From: Cololabis saira
Taxonomy: Eukaryota; Chordata; Actinopteri; Beloniformes; Belonidae
Reading direction: 5' to 3'
Length of the DNA stretch: 64,000 nucleotides
NCBI RefSeq assembly: GCF_033807715.1
Contig: NC_084610.1
Span: forward strand, 1,590,001-1,654,000
The notes beneath the pieces are model-generated. The model searched no databases, had not been told where the DNA came from, and worked only from the letters and a program-made list of their open reading frames with translations. This document shows, piece after piece, positions 35,764 to 47,325 of this stretch. The position numbers and the translations under genes are program-made. The stretch's first letter is position 1; every line of letters begins with the position of its first letter.

Positions 35764-36179
35764 TTGACGGTGGTTTAATCCTCCCGGCTGACTGGCACGG
35801 TGGTGGTGGGATCATGATACGGGCTCGTCCGGCAGCTGTAAACACCTCTGTATGCTCAGGTATTCAAAAGTCCTCCCACGGAGACCACTATATCCCACAA
35901 TCCCTCACTGTGGATCCATCCCACCGTGCTGCAGCAGCGAGGCCAATGTAAAGGAATGTGAACGTCACCTCATCACCATCCGTTCACCTCCGCTAGAACG
36001 AGCTCCCTCCATCACCTCCGAGCAGGATGAGACCCAGAGACCCCCCCCGACAACTGCCTCCGTTTTTTTTTTTTGTGTCGGGACAAGACAAACTGCCCTC
36101 ATTTTAAAAAAAAAGGAAAGAAAAGCAGGAGAAAGCGGCGTTTCCCGCCCACCTTTCCCGCCGCCATCGCGTTCCATCC
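35764..36179. other. Unassigned
   Basis: No gene or repeat recognised apart from a T-run at 36063-36074 and an A-run near 36105-36114. Confidence 0.35.
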
Positions 36180-36310
36180 TTCAGAGGAATATTCATCGTG
36201 CAATATAGCGAGATTAGGCTGCGGAGAATTTGACGAATATGACCAGCTTTCATGGGAAAATATTTCGGCCCGTTTTTTTCTTGATGTGAAAATGATTGCA
36301 TTAAGAAGAG
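36180..36310. other. Candidate conserved non-coding block
   Basis: AT-rich, repeat-free block with GCAATATAGCGAGATTAGGC and GGGAAAATATTTCGG. Visual impression only. Confidence 0.25.
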
Positions 36311-36573
36311 ACGCCCCACCTCCTCCTCCTCCTCCTCCCTGCTCCTTCCCTCACCAATCGCAGCATTAGTAACAAGACTGAATGTGTATTTCTCTCTTTG
36401 GTGATGGACAAGTCCAAATGTGCATCATTAGCTTCTTCACCGTATAATGACCTTGTAATCACTTCAGACAGGAACGATGCTCTTGAGGTGTGTGTGCGCC
36501 GCCGCCGCCGCTTCCTCAACAAGAGTCATTACTTAACCGGAGCCACCGAGAGAGCCAGCAACTCTCTCCCGAC

Positions 36574-36756
36574 AATGTGGGCTCGTAGCGAGGCTGCAAT
36601 CAGCCGGCTCGGGCCACCGTGGCTGCCGCCCCTGCTGCTGCTGCTCCCTGCGGTGCTATCATGGGAAAAGGCAAAAGCCGGGCTTATCTCTCAACGTGCG
36701 GATATGACGGGGGGGACCGGGGGGGGGCTACACCGAGAGCTTTGTCTCATATCCTG
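36574..36756 (+). other. Short frame starting with a signal-peptide-like sequence
   Basis: From the ATG at 36574 (A at -3), the frame reads MWARSEAAISRLGPPW followed by LPPLLLLLPAVLSW, a charged start then a hydrophobic core like a secretion signal. It stops after about 60 codons and I see no convincing splice donor. The surrounding 36480-36700 sequence is CpG-containing. It could be a first coding exon or pure chance; no gene recognised. Confidence 0.15.
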
Positions 36757-38465
36757 ATTGAGTTCACGCTCCCTGAGTCGCAGGGGCGAGCATCTACCTG
36801 AACACCCAACCAAAGGGGTTGGCACCGGTGACGTGCACCAACAGGGGCGTCTGGATAAACTCAACTTCCACATGAACAAAGAGGAAGTGGAGGGAGAAAA
36901 ACATTTGAGGCCAGATAATGCCCGCGCTGAGCCCCATTAGGATTGAGGTATTATCCCCTGGTTGACTTTGGCTATGAGAAAATGTGGACCCACACCCCCA
37001 CCCCCACCCTCCCTTTGCTTTGCTGTTTCCCACTCATAACAGACCTGTTGGCCGTCGAGGTTTATCAAGCTCGCAAATCTAAACAGGACAGGGGCCCTGA
37101 CCGGGAGAGGGCCTTGTACACAGGAAGGGCCCTAATTCTCTCTGGATTAGAGAGCAAGTTGCAATTTCAACAGCTGCTTGCTTGTAGTGTCCCGGTTCGC
37201 CATGTTCATGTCTCTAATAAAGAGAGAGATGCTTTAACTGTCACCGGTTCCAAGACATCAGCTCGGAATTAGAGACTTGTGCGAGTGCGTAAAGCCTCCA
37301 GCAAAGCGTCCGCTGATTACGGAGACGGTCGTAGCCGGACCGGCCCCACGGCTGTGGAGTGTCATCCAGCTGAAGGATCGCTTCAACGGGTCTCAGACCG
37401 CCTCAGGCATCTCTGTGGAACTCTCCGGAGGAGGCGCACATCGTTGTGAGGGTTTGTGTCAGGTGGAAACCATGAGAAACGCTCCACATGTACGAGCAGA
37501 CTCGAAATAACCAGTCTCTGGTGGGTTTTCGCTCACTCTTGACAGCGTAGGAAGATTGGAAACATGCATATGTATGCCGTAAACATGGAAACGGGGTGGC
37601 GAAGTCAGGTCCTGCTGCTGTATTCATCCTCCCTACCGATAGAGATGAGCAGCTGAATGATTTACCTTCCTCACATGTTGCAGCAGATTTCAACAGTCAC
37701 ACAAGGCAGATGTCTTATTTATCAGCGTCTTAGTAGCAAAGCCCCACCTTTATGTCAAGGTGAGTGAGGCTTTGATGGCTGAATTAACTCTTAATCTGTT
37801 GGTCGCTGTCAACACGGGCCGAGATGTTTCGGCGGGGGCGAGTGGGCCGTGAGTAGGGGGGGGGGGGGGTTACTTCCTTCAACTTCTGAGAGATTTCCTG
37901 AAGGCATGCAAAACACACTTACGACTTCTGTTGCTGATCCAAATCAGCTCCTTTTCTTTCCTCACAGACATCGTGCCTCACAGCGAGTACATAAGTGCGA
38001 CTTCGTTCAATTGATTAATTCTGCTGAAAATTGCTCATAATGTGTGACTATCTGGGAAAAGCGTATTGCAGCAGAGAGAGAGAAAGGAAAGGCTGAGCCG
38101 CAGCAGCCTGGACACAAGTTCACACTCAGAAGTTGCTTGTTGTGCCTTTGCTGGCCTCAATATCGTTTTCTCCTTTAATTTAAGACTAAAAATGTTCACT
38201 GTTTGCACTTCTCAAAAGTTAGCATCTCACAAAACACAAATCACTGCTGCTGTGGGGCTATTTATAGCGCCGGGAAAGTCGCAGTTGTTGGGTTTCTTAA
38301 CTGCTACTGAAGCCTTCATTTTGTTTAGAGTTTTTTTAAGGTTCAAGAGCTAATTTATCTCCTCAACACAAAGAACCAGTCTGGTTCCCGGAGAAACCGC
38401 CTCTGGACGTCTACGCGGGAAGTCGGCAGTAGAGCAGGAACGCCGGTTAATCGGAGGTGATACAT
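36757..38465. other. Unassigned low-repeat sequence
   Basis: No gene supported. Runs of G lie near 36709-36727 and 37857-37869. The part 37060-37260 is repeat-free. Confidence 0.35.
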
Positions 38466-38853
38466 ACGGTGGCCGAGACCCGCCATTGCTGAAAATAAAA
38501 GTAATGCTGCAAACAGAAACAAACGCCGCTGCAAATAAAATAAACCCTTTAGAAATAAAATAAATGCTGCAAATAAAAACAAACGCTGCTGCAAATAAAA
38601 GAAACGCTGCTGCAAATTCGCTATGTGTAATTTTTAATGTGCAACACCGGTGCATCGGCAAAAATAGTCCCCGGTAATTCACTTCCGTTGTGGCTTTTTT
38701 ATTTGCGTAGTTTTTTTATTTTATTTGCAGCAGCGTTTCTTTTTGTTTGCAGCGTTTCTTTTATTTGCTAAGCGTTTATTTTATTTGCAGCGGCGTTTGT
38801 TTCTGTTTGCAGCGTTACTTTTATTTTCAGCAATGGCGGGTCTCGGCCACCGT
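38466..38853. mobile_element. Mutator-like MITE, copy 1
   Basis: Inverted ends ACGGTGGCCGAGACCCGCCA at both sides. Arms are built of about 20-bp units, GCTGCAAATAAAA on the left and TTTTATTTGCAGC on the right, so almost the whole element can fold back. The middle contains ATTCACTTCCGTTGTGGC. No clean target duplication here. Confidence 0.78.
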
Positions 38854-39377
38854 AGATACCCGCCCTTTATTGCATAAAAACCATCAACATCCTGATTGGA
38901 TAGTAAGAAGTAGTCGGACAGATTCAGTTTCTGGTGGGATCCATTTGGTCTGTAACTGCTTCTACACACTGGTACGTGTTCCTACTGCAGATATTATGGT
39001 ATAAGTGGTTGTAGTTGGGGTTTACGTGACTGCAAACACCTATGAGGGATTTATTCTGTTATGTATTTGCTAGTTCTACATTGTATGATGTCTGTACAGC
39101 CCTTTCACTGAAAAAGTTAGTACCCCCGCTTTTAATTCAATTAAAAAAGATCTTGGTTTTTTCTTTTTTTTTTTATTACCAACATGAAAAATAAAAGTAT
39201 AACAAGCAGCTCCCAAATATACACACAACAGAGGGAGGGCATTACAAGACAACAGGTGGGGTTTCAAAGTGTGTACATAAAATACATACAGAGTGCATAT
39301 TCTTTACATTTAAGCTGGTATTGGTTGACAAATATCATAAAAATACATTTTCACTGAAATTTTATTGAATGTAAAAT
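38854..39377. other. Unassigned
   Basis: Nothing recognised; AT-rich from 39100. Confidence 0.35.
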
Positions 39378-39380
39378 GTG

Positions 39381-39460
<80 letters not shown>
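39378..39460. repeat. (GT)n microsatellite
   Basis: About 40 GT units with a single C interruption near the start. Confidence 0.97.
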
Positions 39461-39462
<2 letters not shown>

Positions 39463-40099
39463 TGTGATCTGATTGTAGGCAAACGTGTTTGTACAATTTT
39501 ACTGCCTTGTTTATTTGACTAAAATGAATGACAAAGTAAAAGACTCATGTGGGTAATACTAAGTACCACCGCTACTGCCGCACTAGGATTTAAGAGAGTA
39601 AGTTGCAGCCAGGTCGCTGCTGATCATCAATTATAAATGTATTGATCATCTGCAGGAGTGAACAGTTTGCTGGTCTGGAGCATTGAGGCGAGATATAAAG
39701 GTGTTTTTATTATTAATTTGACGTCTTTTTGGTGAAAAAAAATGCGTCTTTTTATCTGAGGTGTTGTCTTTTGAATTCTAACACCCTCTACCATCCGGTG
39801 ATTTGTATTCTATTTCACTCACAAAAAAATAAAACCTCTTAACCGCAGATTCTTAAGCCATAACTCTAGCGCTAACTCGTATTAATGCAGTTTAATTATA
39901 TCTATGACTCAAGCACAAGCCGGGTTGCCTCATCCAACCCGCTGCGGCTGGCGTGAAGCATTTCAGCGACGTCTGCATCTTTGCGGAGCAGAATAACCTT
40001 TGAAAGACCCATCATGCATTGCAGAGGTCATGCCTAATGCTACGTGCTTAGCGGTAGCTTGTTAGCAGCCTGATCCAGTTAGAGCTGCAACAAAAGCTG
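39461..40099. other. Unassigned
   Basis: No gene or repeat recognised. Confidence 0.35.
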
Positions 40100-40910
40100 C
40101 ACACATTTCACAAAGAAGAGGAATTACAACCATAATCATTCTTGTCATTTGCACAGCAATTTTACTCCTGAATGCCTCGTTTTAGGGTGGAATTAATATT
40201 AAAAAAAGAGAGAGGAAAAAAAATCACATGAGCTTCAGGTGCTGTGGAGTTCACCCTTTTCCCACTCATCCTTGCCTGCAGCCCTCTCTCCTCCTCTTTC
40301 TCCTCTCTCTCTCTCGGTTTCTTATTATCAGTTAATAATTCTTTCTCATTCAAGCAAATTAGAGAAACTTGACTGTGTTAGAGCGAGTCCAGCATGGAGC
40401 TGCAGGCAGAGAGAAGGCTAAATGGCAGAAATTCCCCCCAGAGCAAGGAGCGCATGAAGCACAACATTGTGTCCACCACAAAAGCCGCTCTGTAGTTTTG
40501 ATCCCCTCTAATTTAATTAGCCCAAGAGGTAGTGCATTAATTTGCCAGGAATTCTTCTGATGCAGAAAGCCGCCCCCGGTGCATGGAGGGAGAAAGAGGG
40601 TGGAAGAAACCTCCTTACTGCTTTTGTGTGGTTGGAGAGGAGCAAATCTTCTCCCATTTTACGTGCTGCGGAGCGAGAGCTTTGATAGGATTGATCTCTA
40701 TCAACGTTTGTGTGTAATTCCAGAGATTTGCTCTGTCATTACAGGGAAAAGCTCATAACAGTTTAATGTTATTACTTTTTCTAAGTCAATTGAGTCCTTT
40801 CTGCATCCTTTGGCATCACTGCGAGGACTGCAGCTCTCAGGAAGGATTAAAGATCGATTGTGTCCAATAGTGTAAACATACTTTTTAAAAATATGCAACA
40901 CTCAGCTTTA
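40100..40910. other. Candidate conserved non-coding block
   Basis: Repeat-free apart from a CT-rich run near 40280-40315. It contains CTCTAATTTAATTAGCCC, GTGCATTAATTTGCCAGG and CAGTTTAATGTTATTAC. These words are typical of homeodomain-bound enhancers in vertebrates; conservation is inferred, not tested. Confidence 0.38.
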
Positions 40911-41924
40911 ATTTGAAATGCAGACTTTATTGCACAATAAAACCTTCTTGTGCCATTGTTACATTTTAGATTAGTTGTCATTTATATGTTGTTGGACAAA
41001 TGGATGGTGCTCATTAGAGTTTGAAATTATAATACTTGAGCGAAAGAAAGCAAAGATGGCCGTGCCACTGTGGTTTTGGTTTGTGGAGTGGTGTTTTTTT
41101 TAAGAAAACATGTAAAAGAAAAAGCGCTTTGATTTGTGTTTCTGAAGTAAAACTTTATGAATGAACCGGGCGAACTCATGGGTCCAACTCCGCCCAACAA
41201 TGGGCCAATGAGGGGAACGATATCGCCTGGCAACCGGTTCAAACACCTCCAGTTAGTCACCGCTAGTCATGTAGCTGTGACGGAGCTCTGGCTGAGCTAC
41301 GACGCCTGTCCGTCAGCGGCCGGGCGCTCAGGGTGGGCGAGCAGTGACGCTAACCCTCTAATCTTAAGTGTAACAGTCATTATGCTTGGTTAGGTCTTAA
41401 AGGGATAGTCAGAGTTAAATCAACTATCTTTCACAAGGAGGCTTTTGTTTACGGAGCAAAGAAGTATTGAGTTAGAACCGGATATATGTTCGTTAGCTCG
41501 GAGGGAAAGCAGCAACATCGAAATAAAAACTCAAAATCCAATCCACTGAAGGGATTTAGACAAAATAAGGTCATTATAATTTATTAAGTGTGCAGACTGT
41601 GTGTAAAGGACTCCAGTTCATAATAGTTTACAGTTAAAAATTCGTGTTTCTATTGTTATGCTGCTTTTATTTTGTTATATTCTTTCAACACGGAAGTGGT
41701 TTTATTTTGAAGAGACAGAAAACTAAACTGATGAAAAAGGAATGTAAACAGTAATGGGTTAATAACGGTTCACGGTAAAACGGTAAAGCAGATAAGAATA
41801 CAAAGACAATAAACGGAAAAGGAAGGACAAAAGGGAGAGTTAGCTCCAGTCGAGAGGGCAACAACGTAGTTTATTTTATTTATTTGTCGGTCAGTTTGAG
41901 AGAAGTTTTGGTACCAACGTAGTT
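40911..41924. other. Unassigned
   Basis: No gene or clear repeat. Parts of 41150-41420 may be an old transposon, not resolved. Confidence 0.35.
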
Positions 41925-41927
41925 TAA

Positions 41928-42602
41928 GGCCACGTTTCCACATAGCCGGGTATTTACAAAAACGGATATTTCCCCCTCTACGTTTTTGAAAAATACCCTC
42001 GTTTACACGAACCTGCATACACACACCTGTGTTAAGGTGCTATGAGCATCCAAACCTGCAGGGGGCAGTGTAACGAGAAGATAAAGTCATGCTAGCCAAT
42101 CAGAATCCTGGAAAAAAACGTCAACAAATGACACGTGTGAAGCCTGAATAATATGGTTCCGCGTTAAATCGACGGCGTAGCATACGTACGGTGGGCGTCG
42201 CCGCGTAGCCTACGCCGTAGGCTCTGCGTTGGTGTAACGCGGAACCATAAATCAGCCTTGACTGCAGTTACTTCCAAGATGAACGAGAGTCTTTCGTTTG
42301 GAGTGACAGAGAAGTGGAGTTACTTTTAAGTGTGACTTTAGAATATAAAACAGGTAAAATACAAGAAAATATTGACGGTGGCCAAACAAATTTTAAACAC
42401 AGGTCGCACAAATTATGCTGGTGACGTTTTTGTTGCATAATGTGACGTTCTGAAGCCTAAATCTCCGTTTCCCTCCGTTTACAAGTAAACGTGAGAGTTT
42501 TCAGAAATGATCGTTTTTGGAGACTTTGAGCTTCGTTTTCGTGTAAACGAACGGCCAAAATGCATGAAAACGCCACCATTTTTGCTCCGTGGAAACGGGG
42601 CC
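41928..42602. mobile_element. Harbinger-like TIR element with nested MITE
   Basis: Flanked by TAA (41925-41927, 42603-42605). Inverted ends GGCCACGTTTCCAC and, from the right, GGCCCCGTTTCCAC. Sub-terminal TCGTTTACACGAA occurs in both arms. The MITE at 42141 is inserted in the left half. No transposase. Confidence 0.82.
42141..42258. mobile_element. Short Harbinger-like MITE, nested copy
   Basis: 118 bp flanked by TGA (42138-42140, 42259-42261). Same family as 3196-3326: ATGGTTCCGCGTTAAATCGA at the left and GTAACGCGGAACCAT at the right, with CCTACGCCGTAGG inside. Confidence 0.85.
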
Positions 42603-42929
42603 TAAGTTAACTGTTAATGTATTGGTTTCTTTATTTTATGCAGCTCTTACATTGGTCTTACGGTGGTTTATGGATCACAGAAACGCATAATAAACTACAT
42701 GATGACATCAGTACAGACTTGGTTTGATTTCGACTGGGATGCTACACTGTGTATGAAAAAGGCCTATTTACTTTTGAACTACGGACCCTAACCCTAACCC
42801 TAACCCGGATATCGGATACACGACTGTCAAACGAGGACAGTCTTGGCGGCCTCTGCTTCCTTTGAATCTACCTAAGTCATGTGACGTGCTGCGTAAAAGA
42901 CATCGTCTCTGGCCCTGGATAATTCAATG
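42603..42929. other. Unassigned, with three telomeric units at 42785-42804
   Basis: A short CCCTAACCCTAACCC run is embedded in otherwise unrecognised sequence. Confidence 0.5.
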
Positions 42930-43080
42930 GGTTGAGAAGCAGTTGTAGAGGCTATGGTCATGGTGCGGGCAGCGCAGGTTCGAGTCCCGGCCTGTCACTC
43001 TATACTGCAATGTTTCTCTCTACCCGTTTCATGTCTAGATACTTTCTAGATAAAGGCCAGTAGTGCCACAAAAATTGTCT
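42930..43080 (+). mobile_element. tRNA-derived SINE fragment
   Basis: Contains the RNA polymerase III B-box-like GGTTCGAGTCC at 42977-42987, preceded by GGTCATGGTGCGGGCAGCGC. The tail region includes TAGATAAAGGCCAGTAGTGC. It does not fold as a complete tRNA from what can be seen, so a SINE relic is preferred over a tRNA gene. Confidence 0.6.
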
Positions 43081-43379
43081 TTTTCAAATCTCAGGGGTTC
43101 ACTTTTTTGTGAAAATGACACGTTTCCACATTCTGCTTTTATTTTATGATTCCAATTTGCCCCAATTTAAAAGTAACCCACTGGGGAGGATATAACACAC
43201 ATATCTTCGTCTTTATCCTGCAGCTTTTCTGAGTTCGATCCATTCTCCTCCCATTGCTGTCTCTGGCTTGCTGTGCTACTTTAAAATCTTGCATATTTAC
43301 CTCCAATCCTTTGGTTTTCTACCACAATGACCGGTTCCACCTCGCTGTCAGTACCAGCTAATAATCCCATCCCACCAGG
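43081..43379. other. Unassigned
   Basis: No gene or repeat recognised. Confidence 0.35.
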
Positions 43380-43650
43380 CGTGTACAAAAATTGTATAAT
43401 TTCATTATCATCTTGAAATTTCATAGACTCTCGCAGCTCCTCTTGTTGAATACGAGGTGAATATCTTGGAATTTATTGCATGCATTTCCTTCCTCGTGTC
43501 GCCCACATGCTTCATGTGCGAGGTACCGGGAGTCGGCGTGAAAGGACCATTGATCTTTACCTTGAAATAGCTTCCATTATGCAGCTCTCTGTATGTTAAT
43601 TGTTTTCTCTGTCGATTCATTGAGCCGCTGTGCTTTTAAACTTTGTTCCT
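43380..43650. other. Candidate conserved non-coding block
   Basis: Repeat-free, with AAAATTGTATAATTTCATTA and TATGTTAATTGTTTTCTCTG. Conserved-element-like by eye. Confidence 0.35.
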
Positions 43651-44429
43651 ACACTCCAGGTGATGCCAGTTTAGTTATCTCTTTTTGACACCGACGGCTG
43701 CTGGAGTAAAGATGAAGGCCGTCACTTCTCCACTTGTCTAAATCTGAGCTTTATGTAGGATTTAAAGTCCTTTATTTAGTTATTGGAGAAGAAATGTTTC
43801 AATTAGGCGAACGACCACCTTCACAGTAGATCTCAAGTTTAAAGGAAAAAGTGGATTTGATTTAATCATCATTAGCTCTTCTTGGTAAGTGGAGATCGGG
43901 GCTTTTTGATGATTTTTTGTGGGCTTTTGCCCATAGGTCCTTTGATAATGTTTCATCTTGAGACACACTCATGTGATTACAGTAAATTAAGGAGGCCTTC
44001 GCCACTGTTATTAAAGAATCACTTCTCATCTTATAATTAGACTGCTTCCAGTGGTCCACTGAAAGATAGCAGCATGTTCCAGGACCCCGTTTGTCCTGGA
44101 GCTAATGCTGCAAATGCGGCTGTTTCTTCCAGTCTGCCGCTCACAGACCTCGACAAGACGAAGGTTTACACCGGGTTTCAAAGACTGGACGGATGGACCA
44201 GCCCGAGTTCGCGCTCCTTAATTCAGCAATGCTGGCCTACTGTATGTTAAATAGATAACTCTTGTTCTGTGGATCATTTGTTTACCCCTTTCTTACTTTA
44301 GTTTAAGTTTATTTAGGTATAAAACTTCCAGAACCATGTTCTGTGGGCAGATATGTGGAGAAGCAAAAAAATCCAGCATGATTGAAGTTGCATCTACAAG
44401 ACCTTGAGTGGAGCTTGATGGTTCAAAAC
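43651..44429. other. Unassigned
   Basis: No gene supported. AT-rich segments resemble the preceding block in style. Confidence 0.35.
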
Positions 44430-44437
44430 CGTGTGAC

Positions 44438-45354
44438 CAGTACTGGAGTTGAGGGGGGATGAGGGGCGATGGTATCCCCCCTGAAACAAAGATGGTCCAA
44501 ATCATCCCCCCCTGAAACAAAGATGGTCCAAATCATCCCCCCCTGAAACAAAAACGGTCCAAATCATCCCCCCTGAAATAAAAACGGTCCAAATCATCCC
44601 CCCTGAAATAAAAACGGTCCAAATCATCCCCCCCTGAAATAAAAACGGTCCAAATCATCCCCCCTGTAAAACTGCCATCCCTCCTTTTCATCTCTTATGT
44701 CATTTCATCAATGAATGTGGTTTTACTGCTATTTCAACATTTAGAGTCATTACCAGAAAAATAACACCGGAAAAATAACTTATTTGACAATTTTCACCTG
44801 TTTCAAGTTAATTTTCACTTGAAATAAGTAGGAAAATCTGCCAGTGGGACAAGATTTATCTTCTTATTACAAGCAAAACAATCTTGTTCCACTGGCAGAT
44901 TTTTCTACTTATTTCAAGTGAAAATCTACTAGAAACAGGTGAAAATTTTTTTTTTTTTTCCAGTGATGAGTCTTGTTTTAAGTGTAATGAGATTTTTTTT
45001 ACTAAAATGAGACATTTTACCTAGAAATAAGACAAATATTCTTGTTAAGATTGTGAGTTTTTGCAGTGATCCATGTTACTTATCCTGTGAAGGACAGAGT
45101 CATATTGATAAGTTCAGAAAAGTGTTTTTTATTGTTGTGTTTTGATGTATTTGATGTAAGCCCAGTGGATATTTAAAGCTTACAGAAGGCTGCATTTAAC
45201 TGCTGCTATGTCATTCCTGCAGTATTTCTGCAGGTGTTTTGGTCACTGCTATTATTTGTAATATATTATATTATTTGTAATCAGCACAAATGATCTGTCC
45301 CCATATGATAAAATCCACCATCCCCCCTGATTCTTTTTTACAATTTGAGTACTG
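44438..45354 (+). mobile_element. hAT-type element with 31-bp tandem repeat and hairpin
   Basis: Perfect flanking duplication CGTGTGAC (44430-44437, 45355-45362). Inverted ends CAGTACTGGAGTTG and, from the right, CAGTACTCAAATTG. The left part is a 31-bp tandem repeat; the middle (44775-44950) is a long inverted repeat built on TTCACTTGAAATAAGTA. It is the inverted counterpart of 27385-28115. No transposase. Confidence 0.93.
44470..44670 (+). repeat. 31-bp tandem repeat in the hAT element
   Basis: Six to seven units of the ATGGTCCAAATCATCCCCC...TGAAA type with C-run variation. The partner copy at 27385 has two or three units only. Confidence 0.92.
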
Positions 45355-46335
45355 CGTGTGACTTAGTCAAAGTCCAGACCTCAATACAACTTAACGGATG
45401 CTGCAGGACCTTCAGACCCATGTGAGGAAGATTTCTTTAGATGGTGTCTTTAGTTCTTAGAAAGTTAGATAAAGTTTGCAATCTCTCATCTGCCGGTCCT
45501 CAGCTGCAAGTGTAAGACGGGTAAAACCATGGGTTATAAAAGTTCACGGTAGCCCCGGTGCAGGCACCGCAGGCCTGTTAAACCGTAGTTAAGTTCCTCT
45601 GGACTGCAGCTTCACGATTCACCTGGAACTTTCCCCTCAAACGCCCCGATCACACTGAGAAAAGCGCAACATGTAAACCTTCCAGTCATCCACTTTGGGA
45701 GTTCATCTATAATTCAGAGACAATCACAACCCTCGGCTCAGAACTCAGGTTAACCGGTGAGCGCTGCATTTGTTTTGCCGCAGGCAACGTTGTTTTTTCG
45801 CTTTTTCTCCGAGGCAGAAACTCATGCTCTCATGTGCTTTTTTTTTTTTTTTTTTTGTCCGCCCAGTGTGTTAAGGTGCATTTTCACCTTAAAAAGCATG
45901 GGTGAGATGTTTTCTACTTGCAGTACAAGTGCACAGTGCAGGGGTTCAGCGGGATAAATAATTCAGCTGAGTATGTTTGAACAGGTACGGAAATAATCCT
46001 TGGGCAAAGTGAGAGTGGATATAACCTCCGTGCTCCTCCTCCCGCTCTCCGCTCTGCTCGTCTCGCTGGTTTCAGAACAACTTGGAAGTGCAGGGAGGTC
46101 TCTGAACATATCGCCAAGCATGGATGAAATATTAAAGGTTATTTGTTAGCGTGAGAGCTCCCTGCATGTCTCCTGTGCTGAGACAAGCAGGTGGAGTTAA
46201 CTTCCCTCTCAGAGCAGACAGGTTACGATATCTGACACTGGTAAATATTACATGGAAGTGTGTACTAGCCGACGGGCAGGTGAGCTGTAAACAGATACCG
46301 TCTCCCTTCATTTTAAACTACAGCTTTGGTTTCTT
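45355..46335. other. Unassigned
   Basis: No gene supported. A T-run lies at 45839-45856. Confidence 0.35.
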
Positions 46336-46842
46336 CATCTTATTTCTTTCTTTCTTTGAATCTTTATTTCAGCTTGTACACACTTTTTTGTAAAACAAGA
46401 TGAAAAGGTAAAAAAAAACATTTCTTTTGCCGTAAAGGTGTAGCTGAAGCCGTAGTTTATAGTGCCTAACCTTTTTATCTTAAGATCAGCTTAAATATGA
46501 AACATTAGCATTAATCCGTGGAAACAAACAATACATAAAGAAGACAAAAATAAGTAAGACAAAATATAAAATTGACGTTTCACATTCTAGTTTTTGATAG
46601 TATAATTTATAATTATAGTGTTTTATATTTATTTACAGTATTTTCTTTAAACATTTCCTTAAAATTGAAGATAGAACTGCACATTTTTAGGTTGTTATCA
46701 CAACTATTCCATATTTCTCTAGCCTTAATTGATGTCCATCTCTTTTTAATATTAGTTCTTGCTGTCGTCGTCTCAAACATGAGTTTCCCCCTCAGGTCAT
46801 AGCGGTTTCTTTTATCTGGAACAGGAGAACTGATTTGAACGC
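46336..46842 (-). mobile_element. LINE 3' end, L2/CR1/jockey-like
   Basis: Minus-oriented; starts with a (GAAA)-like tail at 46340 and carries the end of the reverse-transcriptase frame at 46613-46846. It matches the copy at 51789-53510 in layout. Confidence 0.75.
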
Positions 46843-46846
46843 CCAC
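46613..46846 (-). pseudogene. LINE ORF2 C-terminal fragment
   Basis: A 77-codon remnant that includes RYDLRGKLMFE, REIWNS and FNFKEMFKENTVNKY. The segment after the reverse-transcriptase core in L2/CR1/jockey-type LINEs has this pattern (xLRG, then RTN, LWN, FK...FK). The same pattern is seen in 52915-53124. Everything upstream is missing, so the fragment is not functional. Confidence 0.75.
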
Positions 46847-47325
46847 CCTTCATCTGATTGGTCCATATTTGATAGTTCCTACTTTCTGCTATAACTTTTG
46901 AATGGTTTGACATAAAGAGTCGTGGGTGGTGTCATCGGACTCGGTTTTGAGTCATTAAACATAATAGTGCAAATTAGCCCCTTCTTCTGATTGGTCGATA
47001 TTTGATAGTCCCTATTCTCTACCATAATTTTGAACGGGTTGTGATAAAGACATGTGGGTGGTGTCACCGGACTCAGTATTGAGTGCTTGACCTTCATTGG
47101 CCTGAATTAGCCCCGCCCCTTCATCTGATTGGTGGATATGTGATAGTTACTACTTTCTGCCATAACTTTTGAATGGTTTGATATAGAGAGTCGTGGCTGG
47201 TGTCATCCGCTAAATGTCCAGGCCTGAAGAATCTACATCAAGTCATACAAGCTTCCACTGCAGCCTGAACGTGCACAAGGGTGGAGGGCCCATTCATCGC
47301 TGCTTGCAGCTTTAATTAATCTTAT
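46845..47325 (+). mobile_element. Dispersed fish repeat, second copy of the 1293 family
   Basis: The last 150 bp match 1810-1966 (ending CTGCTTGCAGCTTTAATTA). Upstream are further diverged units, each with CTGATTGG and ATATTTGATAGT followed by AACTTTTGAATGGTTTGA-like sequence, repeating about every 115-125 bp (46850, 46975, 47120). Confidence 0.72.

Noticed and set aside
42930..43005. Possible tRNA gene
   Set aside because: Only a B-box-like motif is clear; a full cloverleaf is not visible and the flanks look like a SINE tail.
44470..44670. Regular 31-bp repeats that might suggest a CRISPR array
   Set aside because: Head-to-tail units without spacers inside a transposon; this is a VNTR.
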